NCBI RefSeq assembly: GCF_001881565.1 | Contig: NZ_MPDJ01000002.1 | Location: 248,001-312,000 of the forward strand | DNA from: Eisenbergiella tayi | GTDB lineage: Bacteria; Bacillota; Clostridia; Lachnospirales; Lachnospiraceae | DNA: 64,000 nucleotides | Direction: 5' to 3' | Shown: positions 25,559-34,993 of the stretch, one piece after another | How the letters are laid out: every line of letters begins with the position of its first letter | Numbering within the stretch: position 1 is the first letter of the stretch | The notes under the pieces: model-generated | Database searches by the model: none | Seen by the model: the letters and a program-made list of their open reading frames with translations, nothing else | What the model was told of the DNA's origin: nothing | Position numbers and translations under genes: made by a program

Positions 25559-26468
25559 TTGGTTAAAATGGGCCTTTTTATGGATTCTGACGGTATCCCC
25601 CTGACTATGTGTCTTACATCCGGATCCGATAACGAACAGACGACAGCCATTCCGTCAGAGAAAAAACTTGCCGCCATGTTAAACGGGAAAAAGCTTATTT
25701 ACTGTACGGATGCAGAGATTGGTTCCCACAATATTAGAAATTTTAATTCTATGGGGGGACATCTGTCTTTAATGACTGTGATTACCGCCTGTTATCCTCA
25801 GATCAGGAAATAAACATTGCGGATATGAAAGCCTTCGATAAAAATGCACCTGAAAATAAAAAACGGTATCAAGATAAGACTTATAAAATAATCCCTGCTG
25901 ACAAGGCAATGGATTTAGGTTTTCATGAAGAAAAGGGGTTAAAGAACGGAAGGGCACGGAAAGTAAAATCAAAAGCTGTTGTCCATCAGAAAGTTATCGT
26001 TACATTCTCAATGAAAATGATGGAATACCAGCGTTTTATAAGAAATCGTCAGATATAACTTGTTAAAAATCTGTTACATAACCTTGACCCTGAGACTTAC
26101 AAAAAGAGACCGAATGATATAACCGGATTTATTAAAAGGGCTTCATCTGTAAAATCAGGTGAGAAGGTGAAGGATTTATACCTTTTAAATCAGGAAGTGA
26201 TTAATGAAGAAGAAAAATACGATGGTTACTATGCTGTTGCAACAAATCTTGATGATCCCGCTAAAGATATCATTACGCACTTCATGATATAGCACACGGC
26301 ATTGCTGATTTACAGACTTCTTGAGAAAAACCGGATATAAACGAAACCCATTTTACAGTAGAAAACATCGTAGAAACCCTCATAAGTATGGAAGTCGCGA
26401 ACTTGGAGGATATCTGCTATATGTCTACCTACACCTGTTCCCAGGTATCGAGGTTACAAATGGCGTAG
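25559..26468 (+). mobile_element. Decayed IS transposase (IS1634-like, IS4 superfamily)
   Basis: Plus-strand coding text in several frames: MGLFMDSDGIPLTMCLTSGS and KKLIYCTDAEIGSHNIRNFN with the DDE-type Asp, then DKAMDLGFHEEKGLKNGRA, HQKVIVTFSMKMMEYQRFIR, DITGFIKRASSVKSGE, EEEKYDGYYAVATNLDDPAK and finally VENIVETLISMEVANLEDIC. This order is that of IS1634-type transposases. Stops and frameshifts break it, and the N-terminal part is absent, so it is inactive. Terminal inverted repeats were not found. It closes the right side of the A+T-rich island. Confidence 0.75.
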
Positions 26469-26718
26469 GTAAGCCATTGGTAGCCTCTTGATTTTTTTGA
26501 AATGAAAGAAACGGGATAATACAGGATTGTAAACAATAAAACAGACAATTAGAAATATATATAAATTAAATTTTAAGCCGTCTGCCATCTGAATTTTTTC
26601 ATTTCATCTGTCTTTATCCTATATCATCTGTGGAATGGCCAAAAAACAAGTCCAAAAAAGCTCATTTATCGCTTCATTTACAGCCTCATTTTTCTTCAAA
26701 GCCACAACATCTTGTGGT

Positions 26719-28197
26719 TTAGTCCCTGTTTTTATCTTGGCAACCACAAAACGTCAACTGTATCACCACCTCCACGTTCCCGGTCCAAGGGAACTGGTCC
26801 ACCGCCACCGCCTTCTCCACCACATACCCATTGCCCAGCAGCACTTCCAAATCCCTCGCCAGGCTGGTAGGCTTACAGGAAATATACACCATCCTGTCCA
26901 CTCCATACTTGATAATCTTCTGAAGAGCCCTGGGATGAATTCCGTCTCTGGGCGGATCCAGTATAATAAAATCAGGCTTCTCCTCAATTTCATCCAGAAC
27001 CTTCAGCACATCTCCTGCAATGAATTCACAGTTATCCAGCCCGTTCAGCATGGCGTTCTTCTTTGCAGCCTCCACCGCTTCCTCCACGATTTCCACGCCG
27101 ATCACCTTCTTCGCAACGGGTGCCATAAGCTGGGCGATGGTTCCTGTTCCGCTGTATAAATCATAAACCACGCAGTCTTCCTTATCCAGATTGCCGATAT
27201 ATTCCCTGGCCGTCTGATATAATACCTCCGCTCCATAACTGTTTGTCTGGAAAAAGGAAAAAACGGATACCTTGAATTTCAAGCCCAGCAATTCCTCATA
27301 GAAATAATCTTGTCCATACAGAACAGAAGTACGGTCACTTTTTACCACATCAGCCACCGAATCATTTTCAATATGAAGGATCCCTGCTATTTTTCCCTGT
27401 AAGGGGAGAGCCAGCAGCATATCCCGGAAAGGAGCCAGATCTCTTTCTTCCTGGGTTGTAGTCACAAGGGCAATCAGGATTTCACCCGTATGGGAAGCCT
27501 TTCTTACCAACAGATGACGCAGATACCCCACATGAGTGAGCCTGTGGAAAAAGGGAGCCTTTTCTTCTGTAAAATAAGCCAGCGTTCCCTGCAGGATCTG
27601 TCTGTAATCCTCATCCACTATGCGGCAGTCCTTCACGGAAACAATATCATAAAAGCTCCCTCTCTTGTGCATTCCCAAAGCCAGGGGGCCGTCCTTTACC
27701 TCATCTCCGAAGGAAAATTCCATTTTATTCCGGTATCCAAACTGTACAGGACTGGCTTTGATGGGTTCAAATTCCCATGGCTGTTCCTGCCTGAAAAGCA
27801 CACTGTCCAATAATTCTTTCACCTGTTTTTCTTTCAGGCCGAGCTGTTTTTCATAAGGCAGGGCCAGGTATGTACAGCCGCCGCAGTTTCCGAAATGGGG
27901 GCAGGGAGCCTGAATCTCGTCGGGTGAAGGCGCAAGAACCTGCAGTACCCTTCCTTCCCCTTTTCCCTTCCTTACCTTTGTTATCATAAGGGATAAATGC
28001 TGTCCGGGGAGTACATTTTTCACCGTACAGAATTCTTCCTTTTCTTCCGCCTGTATACAGCTTCTTTCCTCCGTGCCATTTTCCCTCATACTGCTCTTTG
28101 CTTCCGCATCGGCAGACGCAGGCATCAGCTTCACATTCCCCTTATTCGGGAACTTAACATCCATTACAATCCCTTCTCTGATCTGTCCTTTTTTCAT
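26719..28197 (-). CDS. rlmD: 23S rRNA (uracil-5-)-methyltransferase, RumA/RlmD family
   Basis: 492 residues. After an N-terminal extension with TRAM-like strands, the [4Fe-4S] Cys set appears as CPHFGNCGGCTYLALPYEKQ (about 93-112). The SAM site is YDLYSGTGTIAQLMA, and the catalytic region is ILDPPRDGIHPRAL followed by YISCKPTSLARDL, where the Cys is the nucleophile attacking uracil C6. It methylates C5 of a specific uridine in 23S rRNA. Clostridia often carry two or three paralogues, so the exact position is uncertain. Start supported by GAGGGCG. Confidence 0.92.
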   Translation of the reverse strand: MKKGQIREGIVMDVKFPNKGNVKLMPASADAEAKSSMRENGTEERSCIQAEEKEEFCTVKNVLPGQHLSLMITKVRKGKGEGRVLQVLAPSPDEIQAPCPHFGNCGGCTYLALPYEKQLGLKEKQVKELLDSVLFRQEQPWEFEPIKASPVQFGYRNKMEFSFGDEVKDGPLALGMHKRGSFYDIVSVKDCRIVDEDYRQILQGTLAYFTEEKAPFFHRLTHVGYLRHLLVRKASHTGEILIALVTTTQEERDLAPFRDMLLALPLQGKIAGILHIENDSVADVVKSDRTSVLYGQDYFYEELLGLKFKVSVFSFFQTNSYGAEVLYQTAREYIGNLDKEDCVVYDLYSGTGTIAQLMAPVAKKVIGVEIVEEAVEAAKKNAMLNGLDNCEFIAGDVLKVLDEIEEKPDFIILDPPRDGIHPRALQKIIKYGVDRMVYISCKPTSLARDLEVLLGNGYVVEKAVAVDQFPWTGNVEVVIQLTFCGCQDKNRD

Positions 28198-28237
28198 ATC
28201 GCCCTCTCATTTATTAGATCTGTTAATTAAAAGACCT

Positions 28238-28264
28238 GAAAAACGGGATGCCTCAGCATCCCGT
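28238..28264 (-). terminator. Rho-independent terminator
   Basis: Perfect 9-bp G/C-rich stem (28243-28251 with 28256-28264), tetraloop, and a short T-run when read on the minus strand. It ends the transcript of the small membrane protein gene. Confidence 0.75.
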
Positions 28265-28279
28265 CTTCTGTTGATACTT

Positions 28280-28600
28280 TTATTCTTCACTTGTTTCATC
28301 ATCGGATGTCGTATCGTCATCGGATGCCTTGGCATTGTCTTCTGTTGTATCGGCGCCTTCTTCATCCTCATCTTCAAAAAATTCATCGTCGAAATCATCA
28401 TCGAAATCGTCATCAAAATCTTCCAGATAATCAGGCGTAAGATAACGGTACACCGCATAAGCAATTCCTGCTACTGCCGCAATTGCACCAATTATTGCAA
28501 GAATCCAGAGCACTGTATTGCCGCTGTCTTTCTTTTCTTCTTTTTTGCCAAGGAGTTCGTTTACTTTCATCATTTCTAATACCTCATCCAGCTTTCCCAT
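28280..28600 (-). CDS. Small single-pass membrane protein with acidic tail
   Basis: 106 residues from the ATG at 28600 (AAAGGATGG site); the frame to 28654 has no site. An N-terminal MGKLDEVLEMMKVNELLGKK segment with a Lys/Glu cluster is followed by one membrane span (TVLWILAIIGAIAAVAGIAY) and a tail made mostly of Asp, Glu, Ser and Thr (EDFDDDFDDDFDDEFFEDED). It resembles DUF4366-like Clostridia proteins. Function unknown. Confidence 0.65.
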   Translation of the reverse strand: MGKLDEVLEMMKVNELLGKKEEKKDSGNTVLWILAIIGAIAAVAGIAYAVYRYLTPDYLEDFDDDFDDDFDDEFFEDEDEEGADTTEDNAKASDDDTTSDDETSEE

Positions 28601-28734
28601 GCAAACCATCCTTTCTTCCCTGCTACTAGTATGCTTAAATACTGTTCTTATCATACCACTTTTTACATTTCTTTACTATTAATTTTTCATGAAATTACTA
28701 TGAATTAACATTTCAGGAAATAACAGCCAGCCGT

Positions 28735-31071
28735 TTATATCTTTTTCAATTTAGCAAAGGCCGCATACATGATCTTCTGTCCGGCGCCGTCAAAATTGAC
28801 AGTCACCTGATAATCCCTGGGGCCATCCACAATACGCAGAACCGAGCCTTCCCCATACTTGATATGGCGGACTCTGTCTCCCACACCATATTCCAGGCTG
28901 GCCTGTTTGGCGCCTGCGCCTTTGCTTAAGCCGTTCACCCCTGCAAGACTTCCCAGGCCCTGGGCAATAAACGGTTTATTTTCCTCAGCCGTCCGCTTCG
29001 GCTTCACCACAGCCTTCGGCCTCCAGTCTCCTGATTGGGCTCCGCCGCCGTAATTGCCCCCATAAGGAGCCGTCTGGAATCTGGCTTTGCTTTCAGGATT
29101 CTCCCTGTATTCCTCAAAATCCACTTTCTTTTTAAAGACAGGAGGCTTATTATCCAGCAGTTCATCCGGGACTTCCCTCACAAAGCGGCTCACGGGATTA
29201 TACTGGGTCTCTCCCCGAAGCATTCTCTGTTTTGCACAGGTAATGGTGAGATCCTCCTTCGCCCTGGTTATCCCCACATAGGCCAGCCTGCGCTCCTCTT
29301 CCACAGCGGAAGGATCATCTGACGTAATGGTCATATAGCTGGGGAACACACCATCCTCCATACCGGCCAGATATACATGAGGAAATTCCAGGCCTTTTGC
29401 GGAATGGATAGTCATGAGCAGCACACGGTTATCATCGGCGTCCACACCGTCTATATCGGCAACCAGCGCCACTTCCTCCAAAAACTCACTTAAAGAGGGC
29501 TCGTCATGACTCTCCTCATAAGCAACTACTTTACTCACCAGTTCATCTATATTCCGGATCCGATCCTCGGCATCCTCATCATCGGACTCTTCCAGCTCCT
29601 TCACATATCCGGTCGTTTCCATCACATCATTTATCAGTTCTTCCAGGCTGTAATATTCCAGCTTACTTCTGAAGGACTGAATCATAGTCACAAAAGGCTT
29701 CAGTTTTACGGCACTCTTACCGATACTCATGATCTGATCCGCTTCCCGAAGAGCATCATAAAAGCTGATTCCCCGTGCATCGGCATATTCCTGCACCCGG
29801 AGAATGGTCGTTGCGCCGATTCCTCTTTTGGGTACATTGATGATGCGCCTTACCGCCAGATCATCCCTGCCGTTGTCAATTGTTTTCAGATAGGCCAGTA
29901 TATCCTTGATTTCCCGGCGGGAATAAAAGTTCACGCCTCCCACCACATCATAAGGTATGCCTTCCATTATAAAGCGTTCCTCCAGCATACGGGACTGGGC
30001 ATTGGTACGGTACAAAACCGCGCAGTCCTTGTATTCCGCCTTGCCATATTTTTTCTTTTTCCCGATCTCACCGGCAATGAATTCTGCTTCCTCATAGGCC
30101 GTGTCAAACTGGCGGAAATGGATCTGATCCCCTTCTCCCTTATCTGTCCAAAGGGCCTTGTCCTTTCGTTCCACATTATTGCGGATGACAGTGTTGGCCG
30201 CATCCAGAATAGTCTGTGTGGAACGATAATTCTGCTCCAGCTTGATGACCTCCGCTTCCGGAAATACCTTTTCAAAATCCAGGATATTGCTGATATTTGC
30301 CCCCCTGAATTTATAAATGGACTGATCATCATCCCCCACCACGCAGAGATTTCTGTATTTGCCCGCCAGCAGGCGCACCAATTCAAACTGTGCTGTGTTC
30401 GTATCCTGATACTCGTCCACCATGATGTAACGGAAACGCTCCTGGTAATAATCCAGCACATCCGGGCAAATCCGGAACAGTTCCACTGTTTTTCCGATCA
30501 GATCATCAAAATCAAGGGCATTATTTTTGCGCAGAACCCCCTGGTATTCCTTGTATACGGAGGCCACCTTCTGCTTTCCGTAATCCCCCATTGCCTTCAG
30601 CTCATATTCCTCCGGAGAAATCAAATCATTTTTAGCCGAGGAAATGGCGGAAAGCAGAGCGCGTTCTTTATATTGTTTGGTATCGATTTCCAGACGCTTG
30701 CACACATCCTTCATGATATTTTTGGAATCATCGGTATCATAAATAGTAAAATTATTGCCGAAACCCAGCCGCTCTATGTATCTGCGCAGAATCCGCACAC
30801 AGGTGGAATGGAACGTGGATACCCATATGCTTTCCGAACCGAAGCCCACAATATCATCCACTCTTTCCCTCATTTCACCCGCGGCCTTATTGGTAAAGGT
30901 AATTGCCAGGATATTCCAGGGATTCACGTTTTTATTTTCTATCAGGTAAGCGACACGGTGAGTCAGCACACGGGTCTTACCGCTTCCCGCACCTGCAAGG
31001 ATCAGTACGGGGCCGTCCGTATGGAAAACAGCCTCCTGCTGCCTGTCATTCAAGGAATCATAAATGCTCAT
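28735..31071 (-). CDS. pcrA: ATP-dependent DNA helicase PcrA (UvrD family)
   Basis: 778 residues. UvrD/PcrA motifs in order: Q motif LNDRQQEAV, Walker A GAGSGKTRVL (about 27-36), Ia TFTNKAAGEMRERV, motif II YIMVDEYQDTN, motif III VVGDDDQSIYKFRGA, motif IV LEQNYRST, motif V TIHSAKGLEFPHVYLAG and VI RRLAYVGITRAKEDL. The C-terminal 150 residues hold a low-conservation linker and a final Tudor-like domain (GVGDRVRHIKYGEGSV) that binds RNA polymerase in Bacillus PcrA. It unwinds DNA 3' to 5' in repair and replication. Confidence 0.97.
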   Translation of the reverse strand: MSIYDSLNDRQQEAVFHTDGPVLILAGAGSGKTRVLTHRVAYLIENKNVNPWNILAITFTNKAAGEMRERVDDIVGFGSESIWVSTFHSTCVRILRRYIERLGFGNNFTIYDTDDSKNIMKDVCKRLEIDTKQYKERALLSAISSAKNDLISPEEYELKAMGDYGKQKVASVYKEYQGVLRKNNALDFDDLIGKTVELFRICPDVLDYYQERFRYIMVDEYQDTNTAQFELVRLLAGKYRNLCVVGDDDQSIYKFRGANISNILDFEKVFPEAEVIKLEQNYRSTQTILDAANTVIRNNVERKDKALWTDKGEGDQIHFRQFDTAYEEAEFIAGEIGKKKKYGKAEYKDCAVLYRTNAQSRMLEERFIMEGIPYDVVGGVNFYSRREIKDILAYLKTIDNGRDDLAVRRIINVPKRGIGATTILRVQEYADARGISFYDALREADQIMSIGKSAVKLKPFVTMIQSFRSKLEYYSLEELINDVMETTGYVKELEESDDEDAEDRIRNIDELVSKVVAYEESHDEPSLSEFLEEVALVADIDGVDADDNRVLLMTIHSAKGLEFPHVYLAGMEDGVFPSYMTITSDDPSAVEEERRLAYVGITRAKEDLTITCAKQRMLRGETQYNPVSRFVREVPDELLDNKPPVFKKKVDFEEYRENPESKARFQTAPYGGNYGGGAQSGDWRPKAVVKPKRTAEENKPFIAQGLGSLAGVNGLSKGAGAKQASLEYGVGDRVRHIKYGEGSVLRIVDGPRDYQVTVNFDGAGQKIMYAAFAKLKKI

Positions 31072-31160
31072 TTTTCTTCTCCAATCTCAGTCCTTCCGTA
31101 AACTCATGTTCTTTATTATATAGGAACATGCATTCGATGTCGATAGGGAAAAAGAAAAAC

Positions 31161-31781
31161 TCAGTAGACCAGGGCAAGAACGCCGAAATTACTGGTAGCT
31201 ACGGTTACCGTCCTGGGATCGGCGTCTAAATCAGGCAGGACTTCCACCACACCGTTGGCTATACTGATTACCTGAAAATTATTCCAGGCCTGAAACTGAT
31301 CGGGCACTCCTATGGTAAGGACTACAGGAGCCAGGGTACGGGGAACTACTGTTGTTCTGCCGCCCGTGGTCTGGGTAAGCTGGATATCCAGCATGGCTAA
31401 CAGATTTCTTCCGTTCAGGGCAGCTGTTGTCAACACCGCCTGTTTGGCCTGAGGGCCCGTTTTTCCCTCTGTGACGGAGAAGTATACGGAGGCTCCGCCC
31501 TTAATCTGGGCATCAGAAAGGCCTGCCGCTTTCTTTACCATCCCTTCCGGAGAAAGAACTATCACCCCTTTTACCGTATCCGCATAGAAATAGGTAGGAA
31601 CGGTGGAATTTAATTTAATACCGGTGCTCATCTGCACCACATTGGGCTTGGTGGGTGCCGGAGCATTTCCGCTGGCGGAATTGCCGCTGGCAGAATTGGA
31701 AGCTCCCGCCGTAATGGGAATAATGACTGTCAGCAGTACGGCAGCTGCCAGATATGTTATCCACTTCTTAGTTTTGTTCAT
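31161..31781 (-). CDS. Secreted protein of unknown function
   Basis: 206 residues with a clear signal peptide (basic MNKTKKW, hydrophobic ITYLAAAVLLTVIIPITAGA). A short SASGNSASGN linker follows, then a beta-rich domain of about 160 residues (IKLNSTVPTYFYADTVKGVI, VVPRTLAPVVLTIGVPDQFQ). I do not recognise the family. The gene's start lies 88 nt from the long inverted-repeat element at 31870. Confidence 0.6.
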   Translation of the reverse strand: MNKTKKWITYLAAAVLLTVIIPITAGASNSASGNSASGNAPAPTKPNVVQMSTGIKLNSTVPTYFYADTVKGVIVLSPEGMVKKAAGLSDAQIKGGASVYFSVTEGKTGPQAKQAVLTTAALNGRNLLAMLDIQLTQTTGGRTTVVPRTLAPVVLTIGVPDQFQAWNNFQVISIANGVVEVLPDLDADPRTVTVATSNFGVLALVY

Positions 31782-31869
31782 AACACCTCTCCCTTTCTTG
31801 TCTGCAAGGATTCACATGGGCTTCTCTGTTTTCATTTTAGCCGATTGCTTCTCTTTATACAAGTCTTCC

Positions 31870-32179
31870 GAACGGTTCGTGTGCAGATAAAAGTTCTGAG
31901 TGAGCAGCGCTGTCTGCCGGGCTCCCCTTCCGGTTCTTTCCGGCGGCCTGCTGCTCGGTAAGGATTCCTGTAAGGGCCGTATAAACACGCCGGTCCTTAG
32001 GTTGCGTACTTTGCAACCTTAGTACCGCTGCGTGTTTGTCCGAGCGGAAGCAAAAACGACTAAAAGTCGTTTGCCCTGTAAGGAACCTTACCGAGCAGCA
32101 GGCCGCCGGAAAGAACCGGAAGGGGAGCCCGGCAGACAGCGCTGTTCACTCAGAACTTTTATCTGCACACGAACCGTTC
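31870..32179. repeat. Long hairpin element A with conserved core
   Basis: 94-bp arms (31870-31963 and 32086-32179) that are complementary with a single mismatch enclose a 122-nt core. The core itself folds: an AAACACGC/GCGTGTTT stem containing CGGT/ACCG, a GGTTGC/GCAACC hairpin, and a further hairpin with AAACGAC/GTCGTTT. Core sequence is shared with element B at 51161-51263, while the arms are not. The right arm supplies the stop codon of the adjacent O-antigen-ligase-like gene. Confidence 0.9.
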
Positions 32180-33753
32180 CAGGCAAGTCCCAATATCAGA
32201 AACAGGAGCGGCGTGCTTGTTATCTGCTGGAAACTGACCATGTTATGTATTGTATAGGTAACAAGGACTGCTGCACCGATCCTTGAAGAAAGATTCCCTT
32301 TCTTTAAAAACCGCCGCGCCATGCCTGCCAGGAATCCCACATAGGTAAAAAGGCCCGCTAATCCGGTGTTCATGAGAATTGTCATCCATTCATTATGGCA
32401 GTTTGTCAAAACCGCTTCCCGATACGCTGTACTAAGGAGAGGATTGTTTCCCTGTTCCGTATATAAAAAGACTCTCAGACAGTCCGGCCCGACTCCTAAC
32501 AGCTTTCGTACCGTGGATTCCCTGAGCCAGATATCCATGCACTCTTTCCAGATTCCTCCTCTTCCGTTTCCCCATTGTTCATTGAAAACCAGAAGAAAGG
32601 GGAAATGTGATTTCAGTTCATCCGATCCCCAAAGCCCTGCGGCCGTAAATAATACCGCAGCCAACAATAAGATCCCCCCCAATATAAGGAATCCTTTTTT
32701 CATGCGGGCAAGCAGCCGGAGACATTTTTCCGGCTCCGCTTTACTGCTCCATAGTCTCCAAAGCCCTCTGCACACTAGCGCCGCCAGAAAAACCGGCACC
32801 ATGATTGTCATATGGATGAGTGAGAGGCTTCTGCTGTCATAAAGAATTCTCTGCGGAAAGCAATCCCGGAACAGAGCCCCTATCAGCCAGGCCCCGGCCG
32901 CTGTCAGAAAAACGTCCCAGAAAGCATCCATATCCTCGGTATCTCTGCAGGATATCAGGAACAGAAAGCTGAGGGCAGTCCCCATTACCAACAGCCCGCT
33001 GTCGCTTCCCTGTATTGCCGCGCAAAGAAATGCAGCGGCTGTAAACAGCCCGGCAGCTATTTTTCCCCTCTGTTTTCCCGCCTGTTTCCGGCAGCCGGAA
33101 CGCAGGCTTCCCCAGAACAGTACCGTACCTGCCGGCATCATAACCGACAGATAACCGCACAGCCAGTTTGTATTTCCAATAGTGGAAAGAGTATTTTCCG
33201 TCCTTCCCCGGAAAGCAACGGGCCATATGCCGAACCGGTTCAGCACAGCCAGCACACAAATGAACCCGCAGACAGTCAGTATAACCGCCAACGCCTCTTT
33301 TTCTGCTTCCCACACATACGCATAATAAAAATAAAGAATCAAAAAACTGAGCTGGGAAAAAAGTCCCATATACCAGCCCTCTGCTCCAAACAATCCTTCT
33401 CTTTTATAGGGAGAAAGCAGAAAGGACAAAATATTGCATAAACCATACAAAAGCAGAAAAATTTCCGGAAGCAGTAAGAATTTATTCCTTCCAATATCCG
33501 ATTTTCCCAGCCTTTCCCCCTGCTTGGCCGCCTTTATCCCTTTACCAATAATTAAAAAAAGCATTATCGGCAGAAAAAGGAATCCTATGTTCCGGTAGAG
33601 TATGAATTTTCCTGAGCTGAGTCCATAATAGCCATCATACATATACAATGGAACCATGCAGGCCACCATGAACAAATAAATGGCCGATATCCCATGGATT
33701 ATTCCTTTTCCTGCCGTTTCGCCTCTTTTTTCCTGACTGTTCTCTTTTATCAT
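32146..33753 (-). CDS. O-antigen ligase/polymerase-like membrane protein
   Basis: 535 residues with about a dozen hydrophobic segments and a large polar loop. The loop region contains GNGRGGIWKECMDIWLREST and LLGVGPDCLRVFLY, then NCHNEWMTILMNTGLAG, a pattern typical of the Wzy/WaaL (O-antigen ligase) family, where the GxG..W..H-x-x-x-x-x region faces outside. In Gram-positives such proteins join or polymerise cell-surface glycans. The final ten or so residues and the stop are encoded by the right arm of hairpin element A, so the C-terminus appears to have been altered by that element. No glycan-synthesis genes lie adjacent. Confidence 0.78.
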   Translation of the reverse strand: MIKENSQEKRGETAGKGIIHGISAIYLFMVACMVPLYMYDGYYGLSSGKFILYRNIGFLFLPIMLFLIIGKGIKAAKQGERLGKSDIGRNKFLLLPEIFLLLYGLCNILSFLLSPYKREGLFGAEGWYMGLFSQLSFLILYFYYAYVWEAEKEALAVILTVCGFICVLAVLNRFGIWPVAFRGRTENTLSTIGNTNWLCGYLSVMMPAGTVLFWGSLRSGCRKQAGKQRGKIAAGLFTAAAFLCAAIQGSDSGLLVMGTALSFLFLISCRDTEDMDAFWDVFLTAAGAWLIGALFRDCFPQRILYDSRSLSLIHMTIMVPVFLAALVCRGLWRLWSSKAEPEKCLRLLARMKKGFLILGGILLLAAVLFTAAGLWGSDELKSHFPFLLVFNEQWGNGRGGIWKECMDIWLRESTVRKLLGVGPDCLRVFLYTEQGNNPLLSTAYREAVLTNCHNEWMTILMNTGLAGLFTYVGFLAGMARRFLKKGNLSSRIGAAVLVTYTIHNMVSFQQITSTPLLFLILGLAWNGSCADKSSE

Positions 33754-33796
33754 CTTCCGTAAGCAATTCCTTTTTCTTCTGCAGCCGGCATATTCG

Positions 33797-34645
33797 TCAT
33801 TTCCAGAAACGTCCCAAATACGCTTCCGCTTCCTGCTCCGTCAGCTCAAACCGCTGCTGCAGTTTGGCCTGTACCTGCTCTCTGCTTTTTCCATCCTCCT
33901 GCATGTCTGCAATCAGCATGGAAATGATTTTATCCTTTTCCTCCTGCCGTCCCTGGGCACGTCCCTGCTGCCAGACATAATCCTCCCTGGCCGCCTTATC
34001 TCTTATGTATTTCATATGCTCCTCGTATCGGGCCCGCAGCCGTTCACTCAGACTCATTCGCTTCACCTCACGTATCGCCTCCCGAAGACCTGCCTTTTCC
34101 GTTTTTATCATTTCCAAATCCTCCTCACTTTCTGCATTGAACAGCCGTATCCAATCGTCTGCCGCTTCATTTCCCATGAGTTTTTTCTTCAATTCAATCG
34201 TATGGATCTCGAATACATCAGAGAAACGGTTTCCCTTTTCATCCTGCAGAAAATATATACTATGATATTCAGGGCGATCCGTCAGATTGAAATCCAGTAT
34301 GCTGATTCCTATACACCGTTTCAGTCTGGAATAATTCTCTCCAACCTTCAAATCCGATGTAAACAGCTTTGACAGATAAAAAATCTGCCGCCTGTCCCAG
34401 CTGGAACTGGCTTTAAGCTGTATTTCAATATTAATTCTGGTATCATCATTGAGCTCCAGCAGGATATCCAGAATCCCCAGTTTCTGCTTTTTATACCGTT
34501 TCCTCAAAAAAGGGTTCAGCAGACGGGCAGTACGGATTTCCTCTTCCGGTATTCCCAGAATGTCACTGAGAAAAGCCTTCCGCACAATTTCATTACGAAA
34601 CAGTTCCTTCATACAGTAGTCGTATTTTGGTGATATTATTTTCAA
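33797..34645 (-). CDS. Rpn/PD-(D/E)XK family recombination-promoting nuclease
   Basis: 282 residues if the TTG at 34645 is used (AGGAG 7 nt before it; family members commonly begin with KI.PKYDY); a longer open frame begins at 34726. The text KIISPKYDYCMKELFRNEIV, RINIEIQLKASSSWDRRQIF (catalytic Glu-X-Gln) and YLSKLFTSDL is that of the Rpn/PDDEXK_2 family, often labelled putative transposase. The C-terminus has a charged helix with QGRAQGRQEEKDKIISMLIA. These proteins promote RecA-independent recombination in E. coli and occur in many copies in Clostridia. Confidence 0.82.
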   Translation of the reverse strand: MKIISPKYDYCMKELFRNEIVRKAFLSDILGIPEEEIRTARLLNPFLRKRYKKQKLGILDILLELNDDTRINIEIQLKASSSWDRRQIFYLSKLFTSDLKVGENYSRLKRCIGISILDFNLTDRPEYHSIYFLQDEKGNRFSDVFEIHTIELKKKLMGNEAADDWIRLFNAESEEDLEMIKTEKAGLREAIREVKRMSLSERLRARYEEHMKYIRDKAAREDYVWQQGRAQGRQEEKDKIISMLIADMQEDGKSREQVQAKLQQRFELTEQEAEAYLGRFWK

Positions 34646-34993
34646 TAACACGCTCCTTCCCGATACAAAAGAGCGTGCAGAATCACCATCTACAATTATT
34701 ATACCCACTCTCCGTGTATCCCACAATCTTTTTTTCTGACTGGCTTATGCTCCCGGCGAGATGCCGGATGAATGCCATGAGGCATGAATGAAAATGATAA
34801 TAAGAACCGGGAATCACGAAATATCCCCGATAAATAAACTATAACAAATAAACAGCTGTCTGGCAAGCAAAAAATATTCTGCAAAAGAATTCAGCGGCTC
34901 CGCTGATTCACAACACTTGGGAACCTTTCTTAAAAAGTGCACATTCCGAGCCGTCTTTTCATACAATATATCATCAAACCTATGGAGGGATTT
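34646..34993. other. Intergenic leader before the binding-protein gene
   Basis: 348 nt between the Rpn-type gene (minus) and the lipoprotein gene (plus). It contains a hairpin at about 34887-34910 (CAGCGG/CCGCTG) and a TACAAT at about 34971 that could be a -10 box with a weak -35. I looked for a TPP riboswitch because of the NMT1/THI5-like gene and found none of its conserved sequences. Confidence 0.4.

Noticed and set aside
29506..31101. 531-residue open frame on the plus strand
   Set aside because: It is exactly antisense to pcrA and its sequence has no domain pattern; the minus-strand protein has all UvrD motifs.
31870..32179. Hairpin element A as an ordinary transcription terminator
   Set aside because: Far too long (94-bp arms), no T-tract, and the core is conserved in another locus with different arms.
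34646..34993. TPP riboswitch upstream of the NMT1/THI5-like gene
   Set aside because: The CTGAGA and ACCTGATCTGG-type conserved strings are missing.
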